The position numbers were made by a program, and so were the translations under genes. Source: [Leptolyngbya] sp. PCC 7376 (GTDB lineage: Bacteria; Cyanobacteriota; Cyanobacteriia; Cyanobacteriales; MRBY01). From it: DNA of 64,000 nt. The stretch lies in assembly GCF_000316605.1 (NCBI RefSeq), contig NC_019683.1, positions 124,001-188,000 on the forward strand, given 5' to 3'. This document shows positions 8,258 to 16,600 of this stretch, piece after piece (position 1 is the stretch's first letter; each line of letters begins with the position of its first letter). Below the pieces are notes generated by a model. It ran no database searches. It was not told the origin of the DNA and saw only the letters and a program-made list of their open reading frames with translations.

Positions 8258-9121
8258 TTATTGGGGGTATACCTGTGGGTAATTGATGGGGTCAATATAG
8301 TTGCCATCGCACTCATCTTTTGCGAGGAATCGATTCACCACTAGCTGCGAACCTTCGAGACGATAGAATCCCAAGCTCCCACAATCTCCTAACCCTCGCC
8401 CTTTTGTGAAAATATTGATGGTTTGTGTGGCTGGATCATACTCAGAATAGCCGGCGATCGCCCGTTCAGATTCTTCGATGAGTTTGCCGTTGAGATCGGT
8501 ATAGAGATAGGTGATAGGTAAAACGGTGATTAATGGCGCATCGGTCGTTTGCTCATAGAGATAATATTCCTGGAGCGACTGATATGCAGTGGAACCACAA
8601 ACAAAATGGGCGAGGTATTGATTTTCTCCGACACGATAAACATTCGACGCCGATTGCGTAAATTCTGGTTCGTATCTAATATCCTGACAAGCACCAATTT
8701 GATTTTTATTAGCGATTAGATACGGAATAATGGTGTCGCTCACATCTGGATTGTCAAATGTCTGGGCGATCGCCACACTTTCATTTTTCTTGTCTTCAAG
8801 TGGATTAACATTCGGCACATTCTGTGGCACTGAACGAACAGCGGCAGGCGGAGTTGTTGAGGGCACGGCTAAAGGATCGTTCGATTTTCCCTCCGCAGAT
8901 TTCGTCGCTGAAGGCGGTGCGACTTTGGGTGGTGTTATATCTGTTGGTGTGAGCGTCTTATTTTCTTCTTTATCTGCAATGCCCTCCGGTCGCTCCGTAT
9001 CTTTCACGGACGTTGTTGGTTGAGATGGATCCGTCGTTGTTGATGTATTTTCTGCTTCATCGCAGCCAAAAGCCAACAGACTTAAGCAGAGAGCGATGCC
9101 GAGATAGCTAATTGATTTCAT
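8258..9121 (-). CDS. Lipoprotein with a DUF1176-like C-terminal domain
   Basis: Read from the inner ATG at 9121, the 287-residue protein begins MKSISYLGIALCLSLLAFGC, a lipoprotein signal with the lipobox Cys at about residue 20. A GGTGGG run just upstream supports this start over the one 15 bases earlier. A low-complexity Thr/Pro/Ser linker (about 25-110) leads to a C-terminal domain with four Cys residues (ACQDIRYEPEF; HFVCGS; GDCGSLGFYRL; AKDEC) that resembles DUF1176. The likely role is a membrane-anchored periplasmic protein of unknown function. It stands alone between convergent and same-strand neighbours. Confidence 0.65.
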   Translation of the reverse strand: MKSISYLGIALCLSLLAFGCDEAENTSTTTDPSQPTTSVKDTERPEGIADKEENKTLTPTDITPPKVAPPSATKSAEGKSNDPLAVPSTTPPAAVRSVPQNVPNVNPLEDKKNESVAIAQTFDNPDVSDTIIPYLIANKNQIGACQDIRYEPEFTQSASNVYRVGENQYLAHFVCGSTAYQSLQEYYLYEQTTDAPLITVLPITYLYTDLNGKLIEESERAIAGYSEYDPATQTINIFTKGRGLGDCGSLGFYRLEGSQLVVNRFLAKDECDGNYIDPINYPQVYPQ

Positions 9122-9252
9122 GTTCCCACCACGCAATGACAGTTGCTTTCTCTATTTTAGTGCGAGGTTTTTGGGAGAATACCGGATGGATACACGCTTA
9201 TTAAACACGAATAAACATTGGCTGGTCTCACTTTCGTCATTCACCGCTTACT

Positions 9253-9666
9253 CTAAACAGAGATTTCAATATTGAGATAGTGATTAAGCAAAGAAATCAC
9301 GTCATTAATTTTGAACGGTTTATATAGGATGTCATTACAGCCGGGAGGGATGGTGCACATCTGTGTTTCATCTGCCTCAGGGCCAGCTGTATAGGCAATG
9401 ATAATCACCTGATTACCTTGTACTCCCTGCCGAATTTTTTTTGCTGCGGCTAAACCATTCATCTCCGGCATCATCAGATCCATGAAAATTAAATCTGGTT
9501 GCCATGCTGAACATTGATAGATCGCCTCTAAACCATTTTTTGCCTCTCGAACCTCAAACTTCAGTAAGGCCAATATCCGCTTCAGCATTAAACGATTGGT
9601 GCGGGCATCGTCAACAATAAGAATTTTCTTCGGAGATGAGTTGGAATCTGGCGAAGGCAGAGACAA
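9253..9666 (-). CDS. Single-domain response regulator (CheY-like receiver)
   Basis: The 137-residue protein is one receiver domain: acidic pair Asp19-Asp20 (ILIVDD), phosphoacceptor Asp63 (FMDLMMPEMNG), switch Thr93 (AYTAG) and Lys116 (LYKPF). There is no output domain, so it must act by protein contact or as a phosphotransfer step. No histidine kinase lies next to it, so its partner is unknown. A Ser/Pro-rich 12-residue leader precedes the domain. A HIP1 site lies just upstream. Confidence 0.9.
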   Translation of the reverse strand: MSLPSPDSNSSPKKILIVDDARTNRLMLKRILALLKFEVREAKNGLEAIYQCSAWQPDLIFMDLMMPEMNGLAAAKKIRQGVQGNQVIIIAYTAGPEADETQMCTIPPGCNDILYKPFKINDVISLLNHYLNIEISV

Positions 9667-9792
9667 AATAATTTCCCACGGGGGCGATCGCCACTAAGGC
9701 TGACTAAAGCGACATAATGGCATAGTCGTTATTGTACAGACTTGTCTAATTCTGGAATCGGCAAAAATGCTGACTTTATCAAGAAAACATAA

Positions 9793-10077
9793 TTAAAGAG
9801 GTGTTACTGCGTTAAATAGCTTTAGAACGCGGAGTAAAAAGATTGTGTGTTGAAGGTCTGCATTGACGGTCGGTGGAAATTCTCGTTCTGCAATTTCTGC
9901 TTGTACCTCTGCATATTCCGCTGCTGTTAAGACAGAGCCATCTTCCGGCGATCGCGCTTCCGTCACAATCTCAGTGCGTAACACTTCTTCCGGCAAATCT
10001 TCTGGAGGCGGCAAACTGACTGCACGAGGTGCAACCCAAAGTCCCAGCGCCAAGCAAGCTAATACCTTTGCGATCAT
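9793..10077 (-). CDS. Conserved cyanobacterial protein of unknown function, exported
   Basis: The ATG at 10077 gives 94 residues beginning MIAKVLACLALGLWVAPRAV, a good signal peptide. A longer reading to 10176 adds 33 residues of unlikely sequence. The mature part is acidic (LPPPEDLPEEVLRTEIVTEARSP near residue 21) and ends in a hydrophobic TIFLLRVLKLFNAVTPL. I recall similar short proteins annotated hypothetical in many cyanobacteria, with the PPPEDxPEEVLRTE block conserved. It lies 150 bp downstream of psbI on the same strand. Function unknown. Confidence 0.65.
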   Translation of the reverse strand: MIAKVLACLALGLWVAPRAVSLPPPEDLPEEVLRTEIVTEARSPEDGSVLTAAEYAEVQAEIAEREFPPTVNADLQHTIFLLRVLKLFNAVTPL

Positions 10078-10228
10078 CTCCCAAAACCTTCCGTCACCGT
10101 TCTGTGTTCTCAATAGCATACCGAATTTGATTATTAATCGGCATAAAAAACGAGGCTGCCCAAAGACAAACCTCACTGATCGAACGCCTATAAATCATGA
10201 CCTCAATAAAGAGGTGCGTTACGAATTT

Positions 10229-10345
10229 CTATTCAAAATCTTTTCTACCGGGGTTACGAGTGGGATCGCTAGATAGAAAACCGAAAATAAACAAGGACAC
10301 GAAGAAAATAACCGTGATGTAAACAGCGATTTTAAGAGTGAGCAT
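10229..10345 (-). CDS. psbI: Photosystem II reaction centre protein I
   Basis: This 38-residue protein reads [15 protein letters not shown], then a transmembrane helix and a C-terminal [14 protein letters not shown], which is a near-identical match to PsbI of cyanobacteria and plastids. PsbI is a single-helix subunit bound to D1 near CP43 and helps early photosystem II assembly. An AGGAG ribosome-binding site lies about 12 bases before the ATG. The gene is alone, as is usual in cyanobacteria. Confidence 0.97.
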   Translation of the reverse strand: MLTLKIAVYITVIFFVSLFIFGFLSSDPTRNPGRKDFE

Positions 10346-10777
10346 ATTTTAGGGGTCTCCTACTGACACAAAACTAGGATGAACAATCAGTTTTATGAGC
10401 ATAATTTATGTAACGTAACATATCATATCCCCAGCCTCAATTAGAAAAAAGCTAATCTTGTCTTTATAAATTTTTAGACATGTTCCGAGGCTCTTTAAAT
10501 CATTAATTTTGCCAGAGAGAAGTCCCTCTCCAGAGGCATATTGACTGATGTGTAGCGATTGATCCTCGTCTCGTCACTTGTCATCATTTTTTACTGCATG
10601 TATCTCCATCATCTTCGGGGGTATCGACAAAAATTTATTTGGTGGAGGGGCGATCGCCTCCAGCTTGCATATCTGTCTAAAGCCAACCCTTGTCTCATCA
10701 TAAATTGTGATTTGGGTCTTGCCCCTAAATTTACGTTGCTGGGGACTGAATTATTCGACTCGATGGTTGCATAAATA
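10346..10777. other. Intergenic region upstream of psbI
   Basis: About 430 bp upstream of psbI must hold its promoter. The sequence next to the start is AT-rich (10370-10440). A 71-codon plus-strand frame at 10559-10774 has no ribosome-binding site or family resemblance and is probably chance. Nothing else is recognised. Confidence 0.4.
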
Positions 10778-10805
10778 AAAAACCTGGTATTACTACCAGG
10801 TTTTT
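10778..10805. terminator. Strong hairpin terminator, bidirectional
   Basis: A perfect 12-bp inverted repeat, AAAAACCTGGTA and TACCAGGTTTTT, encloses a 4-base loop with A and T runs on both sides. It lies downstream of the minus-strand gene at 10879-11250 and can work in either direction. Confidence 0.85.
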
Positions 10806-10878
10806 CTTGATATCACTTCAATCAATACTTATGAACTTATACATTTAGGCTCTAGCCAAACATGTGGGATAGATATAC

Positions 10879-11250
10879 CTAAGTCAATTCGCAGGTTAAG
10901 GGACAAGCTGCATACACCGACTCAGATGCCACAACTTCTTTTCCGTGGAGCCAACTCAACCAACTCATTTCCTGGGGATGTACGCCTTTAATTGTAAGCA
11001 TTCCAGCTGCCAAGAAAATACTCATCAATGTGCCGCCGATAATCGTACCAGCTACAACTAGCACCGCGCTAACCGGTAGTACCGATTGCAATACAATTGC
11101 CATCAAAGAACCAACAGTCATCATTAAAACGACAATTGGAAAACCGACAACTAGTAAGCAAACAAGTAGTGTAAAACTCCAGATTAAAAAGCTCTTGAGA
11201 AAAATTGAAAAGTAAGATGTGTCCCAGCTGCGAGTCGATGAGAAGTTCAT
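10879..11250 (-). CDS. Small membrane protein of unknown function
   Basis: The 123-residue protein has a polar N-terminus (MNFSSTRSWDTSYFS) and two or three hydrophobic helices (about 17-48, 50-68 and 70-90), followed by a short cytoplasmic-like tail with HPQEMSWLSWLHGKE and a Cys pair near the end (AACPLTCELT). A GAGGGGAC sequence upstream of the ATG serves as ribosome-binding site. It has its own upstream region and a hairpin terminator, so it is probably a single-gene unit. I do not recognise a family. Confidence 0.6.
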   Translation of the reverse strand: MNFSSTRSWDTSYFSIFLKSFLIWSFTLLVCLLVVGFPIVVLMMTVGSLMAIVLQSVLPVSAVLVVAGTIIGGTLMSIFLAAGMLTIKGVHPQEMSWLSWLHGKEVVASESVYAACPLTCELT

Positions 11251-11984
11251 ATAAAGTGTCCCCTCCGAGGGATTTTTTTCAGTTGTAAAAAATTAGTCAG
11301 GCATCTTGGCTAATATCTACAAAACTGTGCGGATGCCTTTGGTGTTTCCTAGTATAAATAAATTTTCTGTAAAGCTTAGAGAATGGTTACAGAACTTAAT
11401 TTCAGGTCCGAATAAATATGGTAGTTTTTTGCTTGAATAGCTTGTCTGAAAGGGATTTTAAGAGTTTTAAGTATTAATAACTTGTGAGAAATAGGAATAT
11501 ACACCTATTAGAAAGTGATTTGTTCATAGATACATTATTTTCCCTAAGCTATTTATGAGAAACCGTTGTTTTGGATATCATAAATTTACACTACTTTACT
11601 TTGCGTGAGTCTAATTACTTAATCCTTTTGATAAAGCTATGGCAGATGGCTGATCTATCGTTTTTGGCATATCTATTGTGGTTTTGCTGAAGGTTAAAAA
11701 GGTTAGGAAGAGTATTGATGAATCTATTGATTAGCTGCTGATTTGTGTGTAGAGAATTTGTTTCAGAAGCGATTTATATAGTGATTATTTGCCTCGGTTT
11801 GTATAGGTGGTGTGGCGATCGCCGATGGGTTTAGCAATCCGAGTTAACATGGGAAAAATGAATTGGGGCATCCTCCACTCACGTCTGGCTCAGTCAATGC
11901 TGTGAGTCTTTGGAGAACGTAAATGAATGCGCCTTGCCCAGTTTCCGTGCCAATAGAAACCCATTATTGATTCTCGATTTTCCT
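11251..11984. other. Long AT-rich intergenic region upstream of pilT
   Basis: About 730 bp between the divergent membrane-protein gene and pilT. Stretches around 11340-11800 are AT-rich and full of short direct A/T patterns. No ORF with a ribosome-binding site, small RNA hairpin or known operator could be recognised. It must hold promoters for both flanking genes, and its length leaves room for a small RNA. Confidence 0.4.
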
Positions 11985-13319
11985 ATGACACCAACACCAC
12001 CACAACGCCCTGATGCGGGTCAGAAAATGCCGATGCCGCCTCTCAATTCCCAAGGTTCAAGGGAAGAGACTCAGATTGTTAACCCCCGTGGTGGCGGGAT
12101 GCCCCCAATGCCGAAGGATGAAACGCAGATTGTCACACCTCAACAGCAGAAGCGGCGATCGCCCCAACGTCCACCAGCACCAGCTCGCCCTGCAGCTCCT
12201 CCGCCGCCACGGCAAAAAGCCGTGCCAGCCGCACCAGCAATTCCCCAACGTGGCGCTGGACAACCGACGCTGGAGCACATCATTACCCATGCTCACAAAG
12301 AAGGTTTTTCTGATGTGCACGTTGGTGTTGGAGAAAAACCTCGTTTTCGCGATCGTGGTGAAATTTTAACGACGGATTATCCGATGACGGATAACGACAC
12401 CTTCTATGCTTGGCTGCATGAGGTGTTGACTCCCCAAGAAATTCAAAGATTTAAAGACAATCTCGACTTTGATGGGGCAACTCAATACGAATTTGCACGG
12501 GTGCGGATCAATATTTTTGATTCTTTGCTCGGCCCTTCGATGGTGATGCGTCTCATTCCACTGAAAATTTTGACGATGGAGCAGCTACGTTTGCCGCCCG
12601 TCTTTAAAAATATTTCGGATTCTGAGAAAGGTTTAGTGTTAGTGACGGGGCCAACAGGTTCCGGTAAGTCCACAACCATGGCTGCGATGGTGGACTATAT
12701 CAACAAAACCCACCCGAAAAATATTATTACGATTGAGGATCCGGTGGAATTTGTTCACACGAGTAGAAAATCCTTGATTAAACACCGCGAAGTAGGGATG
12801 CATACCCTCAAGTTTGATAATGCGTTGAAGGCGGCTTTGCGGGAAGACCCTGATTTAATCCTTGTTGGTGAGATGCGGGACAAAGAAACGGTCAACACGG
12901 CTCTCAAAGCAGCACAAACGGGTCACCTCGTAATGGGAACGCTCCACACGAACAGTGCGATTAAAACGATTGAGCGTATTTTGAACCTTTATAGTGCTGA
13001 GGAACAGGATGCGATGAAGGTTGCGATCGCCGAATCTTTAGTTTCTGTGATTGCCCAAGGTCTATGTCGGACAACGGATGGCAAACGAGCTGCTTATCAT
13101 GACATTTTGGTGAATACCGATACGATGCGTGACTACATTAAAGAAGCCAAGTATGAGGAGATGCTCGCTCTGATGCAGGATGGTGAGTACGATGGCATGA
13201 TCACGATGAATCAGTCTCTCTTTAACCTTTACCAAGAAGGTCGGATTACTGAAGAAATCGCCCTCGAAAAATCGCCACTCCCGAACGAAATGGCCATGAT
13301 GTTACGAGGTCGAATTTAG
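11985..13319 (+). CDS. Type IV pilus retraction ATPase PilT-like, with a proline-rich N-terminal extension
   Basis: The ATG at 11985 gives 444 residues; the frame stays open to 11910 but the extra codons look random. Residues 1-95 are Pro/Gln-rich and contain two ETQIV motifs (EETQIVNP, DETQIVTP). The PilT core follows: Walker A GPTGSGKST near 221, Asp box IITIEDPVEF, Walker B DPDLILVGEMRD and His box GHLVMGTLHTNSA. PilT hexamers pull pili back by depolymerising pilin at the inner membrane. Cyanobacteria carry pilT1 and pilT2 paralogues, and the extended N-terminus suggests the pilT2 type, which is unproven. A terminator follows at 13375. Confidence 0.85.
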   Translation: MTPTPPQRPDAGQKMPMPPLNSQGSREETQIVNPRGGGMPPMPKDETQIVTPQQQKRRSPQRPPAPARPAAPPPPRQKAVPAAPAIPQRGAGQPTLEHIITHAHKEGFSDVHVGVGEKPRFRDRGEILTTDYPMTDNDTFYAWLHEVLTPQEIQRFKDNLDFDGATQYEFARVRINIFDSLLGPSMVMRLIPLKILTMEQLRLPPVFKNISDSEKGLVLVTGPTGSGKSTTMAAMVDYINKTHPKNIITIEDPVEFVHTSRKSLIKHREVGMHTLKFDNALKAALREDPDLILVGEMRDKETVNTALKAAQTGHLVMGTLHTNSAIKTIERILNLYSAEEQDAMKVAIAESLVSVIAQGLCRTTDGKRAAYHDILVNTDTMRDYIKEAKYEEMLALMQDGEYDGMITMNQSLFNLYQEGRITEEIALEKSPLPNEMAMMLRGRI

Positions 13320-13374
13320 AGATCTGTGCAGCCTAAGACTTCGAAAGGTCTTGCTTAACTAAATCGATTTTTAT

Positions 13375-13407
13375 GGAGTAGTGGCAATCAATGACTACTC
13401 CTTTTTT
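13375..13407 (+). terminator. Rho-independent terminator after pilT
   Basis: An 8-bp stem, GGAGTAGT (13375-13382) and ACTACTCC (13394-13401), is followed by six T's. Confidence 0.85.
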
Positions 13408-13428
13408 ATGCCTGTTTTTTTAGAGATA

Positions 13429-13447
13429 ACGTGAGTTCAGGATAAGA
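13429..13447. repeat. Solitary IS982-type terminal sequence, copy 1
   Basis: ACGTGAGTTCAGGATAAGA matches the terminal repeat of the complete IS982 element at 47631 (which starts ACGTGAGTTCTGGATAAG) except for one base in the shared part. No transposase is near. Confidence 0.6.
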
Positions 13448-13568
13448 ACAATAGGGGAAAAGTCTCTCCCAATCTGGGCTTGAGGCTTTTTGTTCTTTAT
13501 TGAGCAGCAATTATTTTATGCAATATTCTACTGATTGAGCTCAATCAACAAGATATTTTCAATAAAAA

Positions 13569-13585
13569 ACGTGAGTTCGGGATAG
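13569..13585. repeat. Solitary IS982-type terminal sequence, copy 2
   Basis: ACGTGAGTTCGGGATAG repeats the IS982 end in the same orientation as the copy at 13429, 140 bp away and directly against the 3' end of the next gene. The same-orientation arrangement is not that of a simple element with two inverted ends. Confidence 0.55.
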
Positions 13586-13588
13586 TGA

Positions 13589-16096
13589 TTATTCCAATAG
13601 TGTTTGTTGCTGTTCTGTGAGGAATGTTTCAACTTCAGGCACTGGGCGATCGCCAAACAATCCTAAAAGGTCTAGCATTGGCACAGACCGTAAATTTGCT
13701 GGCGGAATAATCCGACTCAAGCCAGCGAGATTCGGATCACGATAGCGAAAGTCTCGGTTTGGGACAGGCGTTGCTGTGACCAGTTCACTGGGAAAAATAT
13801 CGGCAATCCATTCCCGTAAATTGGCGTAGCTTTCACTTGGTTGGCTGACGATGACCGTTTCACCATTCGGGCGCTCAATACTGATGGCAAATTCTGGATC
13901 AAACCAAGCTTTCAGCAATTGCGTTGGCAAATCGTCAGCAATTTCTGCGAGAGCATCATTAATAATTTCTAGGGAACGCTGAGGTTGGGAATCCGCCAAA
14001 ATAATCGCTTGTACTGCAGGTCGGAGGCGACTAGGCGTCACTTGTCCGAGAAAATCATTTTGCCACCATTTTAGTAAAAGCATGGTCTCGTAAAGCTGCT
14101 GGAAATCGCGGCTATTGGGCGGTAATTGTTTCAGTAAAGCCTCATAGTGGGCGATCGCCTTTGGATAGATTTTGTCTCGCAATGCTTTGAGTGTCGGCTC
14201 TGTGTCCCAACGAGGAGCGGTTAGAAATTCAGGGGTACGCAGTAGTTGGAGCGCTAACAATTCTTCAACTTTTTCGGGATAAAGTTCTTGTTCGCTGTAG
14301 CTCTGCGCTAAAAAGTAAAAGACATAAGGAAAGCGATTCGCGTCATTTTTTAATAGGTCTTCAAAAATTTGAGTACTGCGCTCTGGCTCAAAATCAACGG
14401 CGATCGCCCCATCGTTATATTTCAAAAGCACATCATCTGGCACCGCTCGACTTGCTGCCTGAAAATAAGTCCGAATCGAGCCACTTAATATTTCAAATTC
14501 TCCTGGCGCTAGACCTGTCGCTAATTTCTCCTGTCGTTGTTGCCAATAGTGCATCCCCAAATCCACCATATGGCTCTGTTGCCAAGGCACAAGACGATGG
14601 GCTTCTTGTAATTTTTCTTCGTAGCGGTCTGTATTTCTAACCCCTTTTGCTTCTTGAGCTTGATCATTTAAAGCGACTGCAAAGGTCATCGGCAATCCCA
14701 AATACAACACCACCGTCAGGAACCATAACCCCACGAGCTGAATGCCTCGGCGCTGTCGATTGGAAAAAGGCTCTTGTTCCTCAGGACTATAGATTTGGGC
14801 GATCGCCAACAGTAACGCAAGGGTTGCTACCAAAGTCAGGCTAATTGGTAAATATTCCAATTGATAATCGACAAAACAGACCATGCCGTAGCTTGCCCAG
14901 CCAGCCCCGATGCCATAGATCAATAATTCTGCGGCACTGCCCTGCTCAACGTAAGGGAGCATCGAGAGCCACAGTCGCATCACCATAAATAGCAGGAGTA
15001 ATGCTGCTACCACACCATACAGACCCATCTCACTCAAAATCTGTAGAGGAGTACTAAACAAATGTGGTGTTTCAGGGGATTGGCCAGTGAGTGGCCGAAA
15101 GAGATCTAATGATCGCCCGAGATTACCAATTCCAATTCCATTGAGCGGATTTAGCTGTACAAAATCAGTACTTGTGACCCAAAGGAGAAAGCGACTTTTT
15201 ACCGAGCCCACTAAATTTAGGTCAGATGCCACTGTTGGCTGAATATTTTGCCAATTCGCTGATGCAAATACCCTTGGATTTAATCCTGCTGTTAAGAGCA
15301 CCACTGCGAGCAAAAGGCTACGTACCGTTAATTTCTGAAATGAAAAATCCCGCCGTAAATTTGCCAAAGACAAGATATAGCTAAAAACTCCCACAATGGC
15401 GATCGCCACCAACGCAGAACGGGCCGCAGTTGTATACAAATCGAGCAAAATAAGGCCAGCCCCAACACCCCAGAACAATCTTTGCTGACCTTTGCGGGCG
15501 ATCGCCAAAGCTACAACCATCGGCAAAATTAGAACTAGGTAACCACCCATTGCTCCATAGGAGCCGAGAGGCAGACCATTTCGGAGACTAAACCAATCTG
15601 CCTGCGGAAGCCACAATCCCAAACTCACTACCGCTGATCCTGTGCCAACGATGCATAATCCGACCCATAACCTTTGCCAGAGCTGATTTTGCTGTAGCCA
15701 ATTTCGGAGTGCATATAGAGCCAAGCCGTGACCAAGCACCATGACTAAATACCAAGCCGCAGCCTTCGGCGATGCTGCCCCTAGGGTTGAGAGCAGTAGT
15801 GATAACGCCAATGCCCCAATGCCCCAATCCAATCCATAACCTAACGTTTGCCAGGATCGATGGTAATCCCGCAGCGTTAACAAAAACCATAGTCCTACAC
15901 ATAGAAATCCTCCCTGCCAAACCGGTAACCAAAACCAATCCCGCATGGCGACATAACTGTTTGGCAGCCAAGCAAAAATGCCGAGACTAATTAGGCCAAG
16001 ATAAAGAAGCCATTGGTGTGACCAAGGCTTTGGAGATGAGTCAGAAATGTGAGCCATAGACAAAAAAGATAGGTTCGGCACTCTGGCAACCATCAC
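13589..16096 (-). CDS. O-antigen ligase-like membrane protein with C-terminal TPR-like domain
   Basis: The protein has 835 residues. The first ~480 contain about 12 hydrophobic helices, with a large loop carrying LNPLNGIGIGNLGRS and SPETPHLFSTPLQILSEMG (around 310-350), the pattern of the Wzy_C/O-antigen ligase region with its essential His. A last helix near 455 leads to a ~360-residue soluble part with helix-pair repeats resembling TPRs. Such proteins join or polymerise lipid-linked glycans on the outer face of the inner membrane. A start at the ATG at 16057 (MAHISDSSPKPW) is also possible; neither start has a clear ribosome-binding site. The glycan is unknown. Confidence 0.72.
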   Translation of the reverse strand: MMVARVPNLSFLSMAHISDSSPKPWSHQWLLYLGLISLGIFAWLPNSYVAMRDWFWLPVWQGGFLCVGLWFLLTLRDYHRSWQTLGYGLDWGIGALALSLLLSTLGAASPKAAAWYLVMVLGHGLALYALRNWLQQNQLWQRLWVGLCIVGTGSAVVSLGLWLPQADWFSLRNGLPLGSYGAMGGYLVLILPMVVALAIARKGQQRLFWGVGAGLILLDLYTTAARSALVAIAIVGVFSYILSLANLRRDFSFQKLTVRSLLLAVVLLTAGLNPRVFASANWQNIQPTVASDLNLVGSVKSRFLLWVTSTDFVQLNPLNGIGIGNLGRSLDLFRPLTGQSPETPHLFSTPLQILSEMGLYGVVAALLLLFMVMRLWLSMLPYVEQGSAAELLIYGIGAGWASYGMVCFVDYQLEYLPISLTLVATLALLLAIAQIYSPEEQEPFSNRQRRGIQLVGLWFLTVVLYLGLPMTFAVALNDQAQEAKGVRNTDRYEEKLQEAHRLVPWQQSHMVDLGMHYWQQRQEKLATGLAPGEFEILSGSIRTYFQAASRAVPDDVLLKYNDGAIAVDFEPERSTQIFEDLLKNDANRFPYVFYFLAQSYSEQELYPEKVEELLALQLLRTPEFLTAPRWDTEPTLKALRDKIYPKAIAHYEALLKQLPPNSRDFQQLYETMLLLKWWQNDFLGQVTPSRLRPAVQAIILADSQPQRSLEIINDALAEIADDLPTQLLKAWFDPEFAISIERPNGETVIVSQPSESYANLREWIADIFPSELVTATPVPNRDFRYRDPNLAGLSRIIPPANLRSVPMLDLLGLFGDRPVPEVETFLTEQQQTLLE

Positions 16097-16360
16097 GAGA
16101 GAGTCATGGTGTCCTGAGGCAATAGTTCACTAAAATTGCGATATTTCAGCAGGTTCCCGCTAAATATGGGTCGAATCTTATGACATCGCCTGTTTTAAAA
16201 CGATACGTCTTTCACTCATCAAACAACAACGTCTAAATCTATGAAATTGTTTATGGTTTTTATTTGGAGCAAAGGCAGCCGTTGACTTCTACTTCTGACG
16301 GAGATTGGGTGGTCTTCCACTCCTTGGTATATTGTAAAAAAACGTAACAGCTAGAACAGA

Positions 16361-16579
16361 ATGAGCCACTATACAGATTTTTTAGTTACTATTGCCGCCA
16401 AGTCTTTTCCGTTATATTTCACGTTGGTGTATGCCGTTGGTTTGGTGGCTGCTGTTGGCATTGGTCTTGTCGCTTTTTTTAATTCCAAGCGACCTGTAGG
16501 TTGGGAAAATGCAAAAAAACCTGATTTAATCCCTGACTTGAATACCAGTAAGAACAAAGATAAAGAGCCAGATAATTAG
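16361..16579 (+). CDS. Psb35-like small thylakoid membrane protein
   Basis: The 72-residue protein has one transmembrane helix (about 16-41) followed by FNSKRPVGWENAKKPDLIPD and a charged tail. The pattern of a helix followed by NSKRPxGWE and PDxxP is the one I remember for Psb35, a small protein that stabilises the CP47 module and bound Hlips during photosystem II assembly. Without a search this stays a family-level suggestion. It has its own ~260-bp upstream region and converges on the CBS-domain gene 22 bp away. Confidence 0.6.
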   Translation: MSHYTDFLVTIAAKSFPLYFTLVYAVGLVAAVGIGLVAFFNSKRPVGWENAKKPDLIPDLNTSKNKDKEPDN

Positions 16580-16600
16580 TCTGCCAGTCTATCCCTCAAC

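Noticed and set aside
10559-10774. 71-codon plus-strand frame upstream of psbI
   Set aside because: No ribosome-binding site, no recognisable domain, and it overlaps the start of a hairpin terminator region; likely chance.
11251-11984. Small RNA or prophage attachment in the long gap before pilT
   Set aside because: No hairpin with T run, no repeat pair and no integrase could be seen; only AT-rich sequence.
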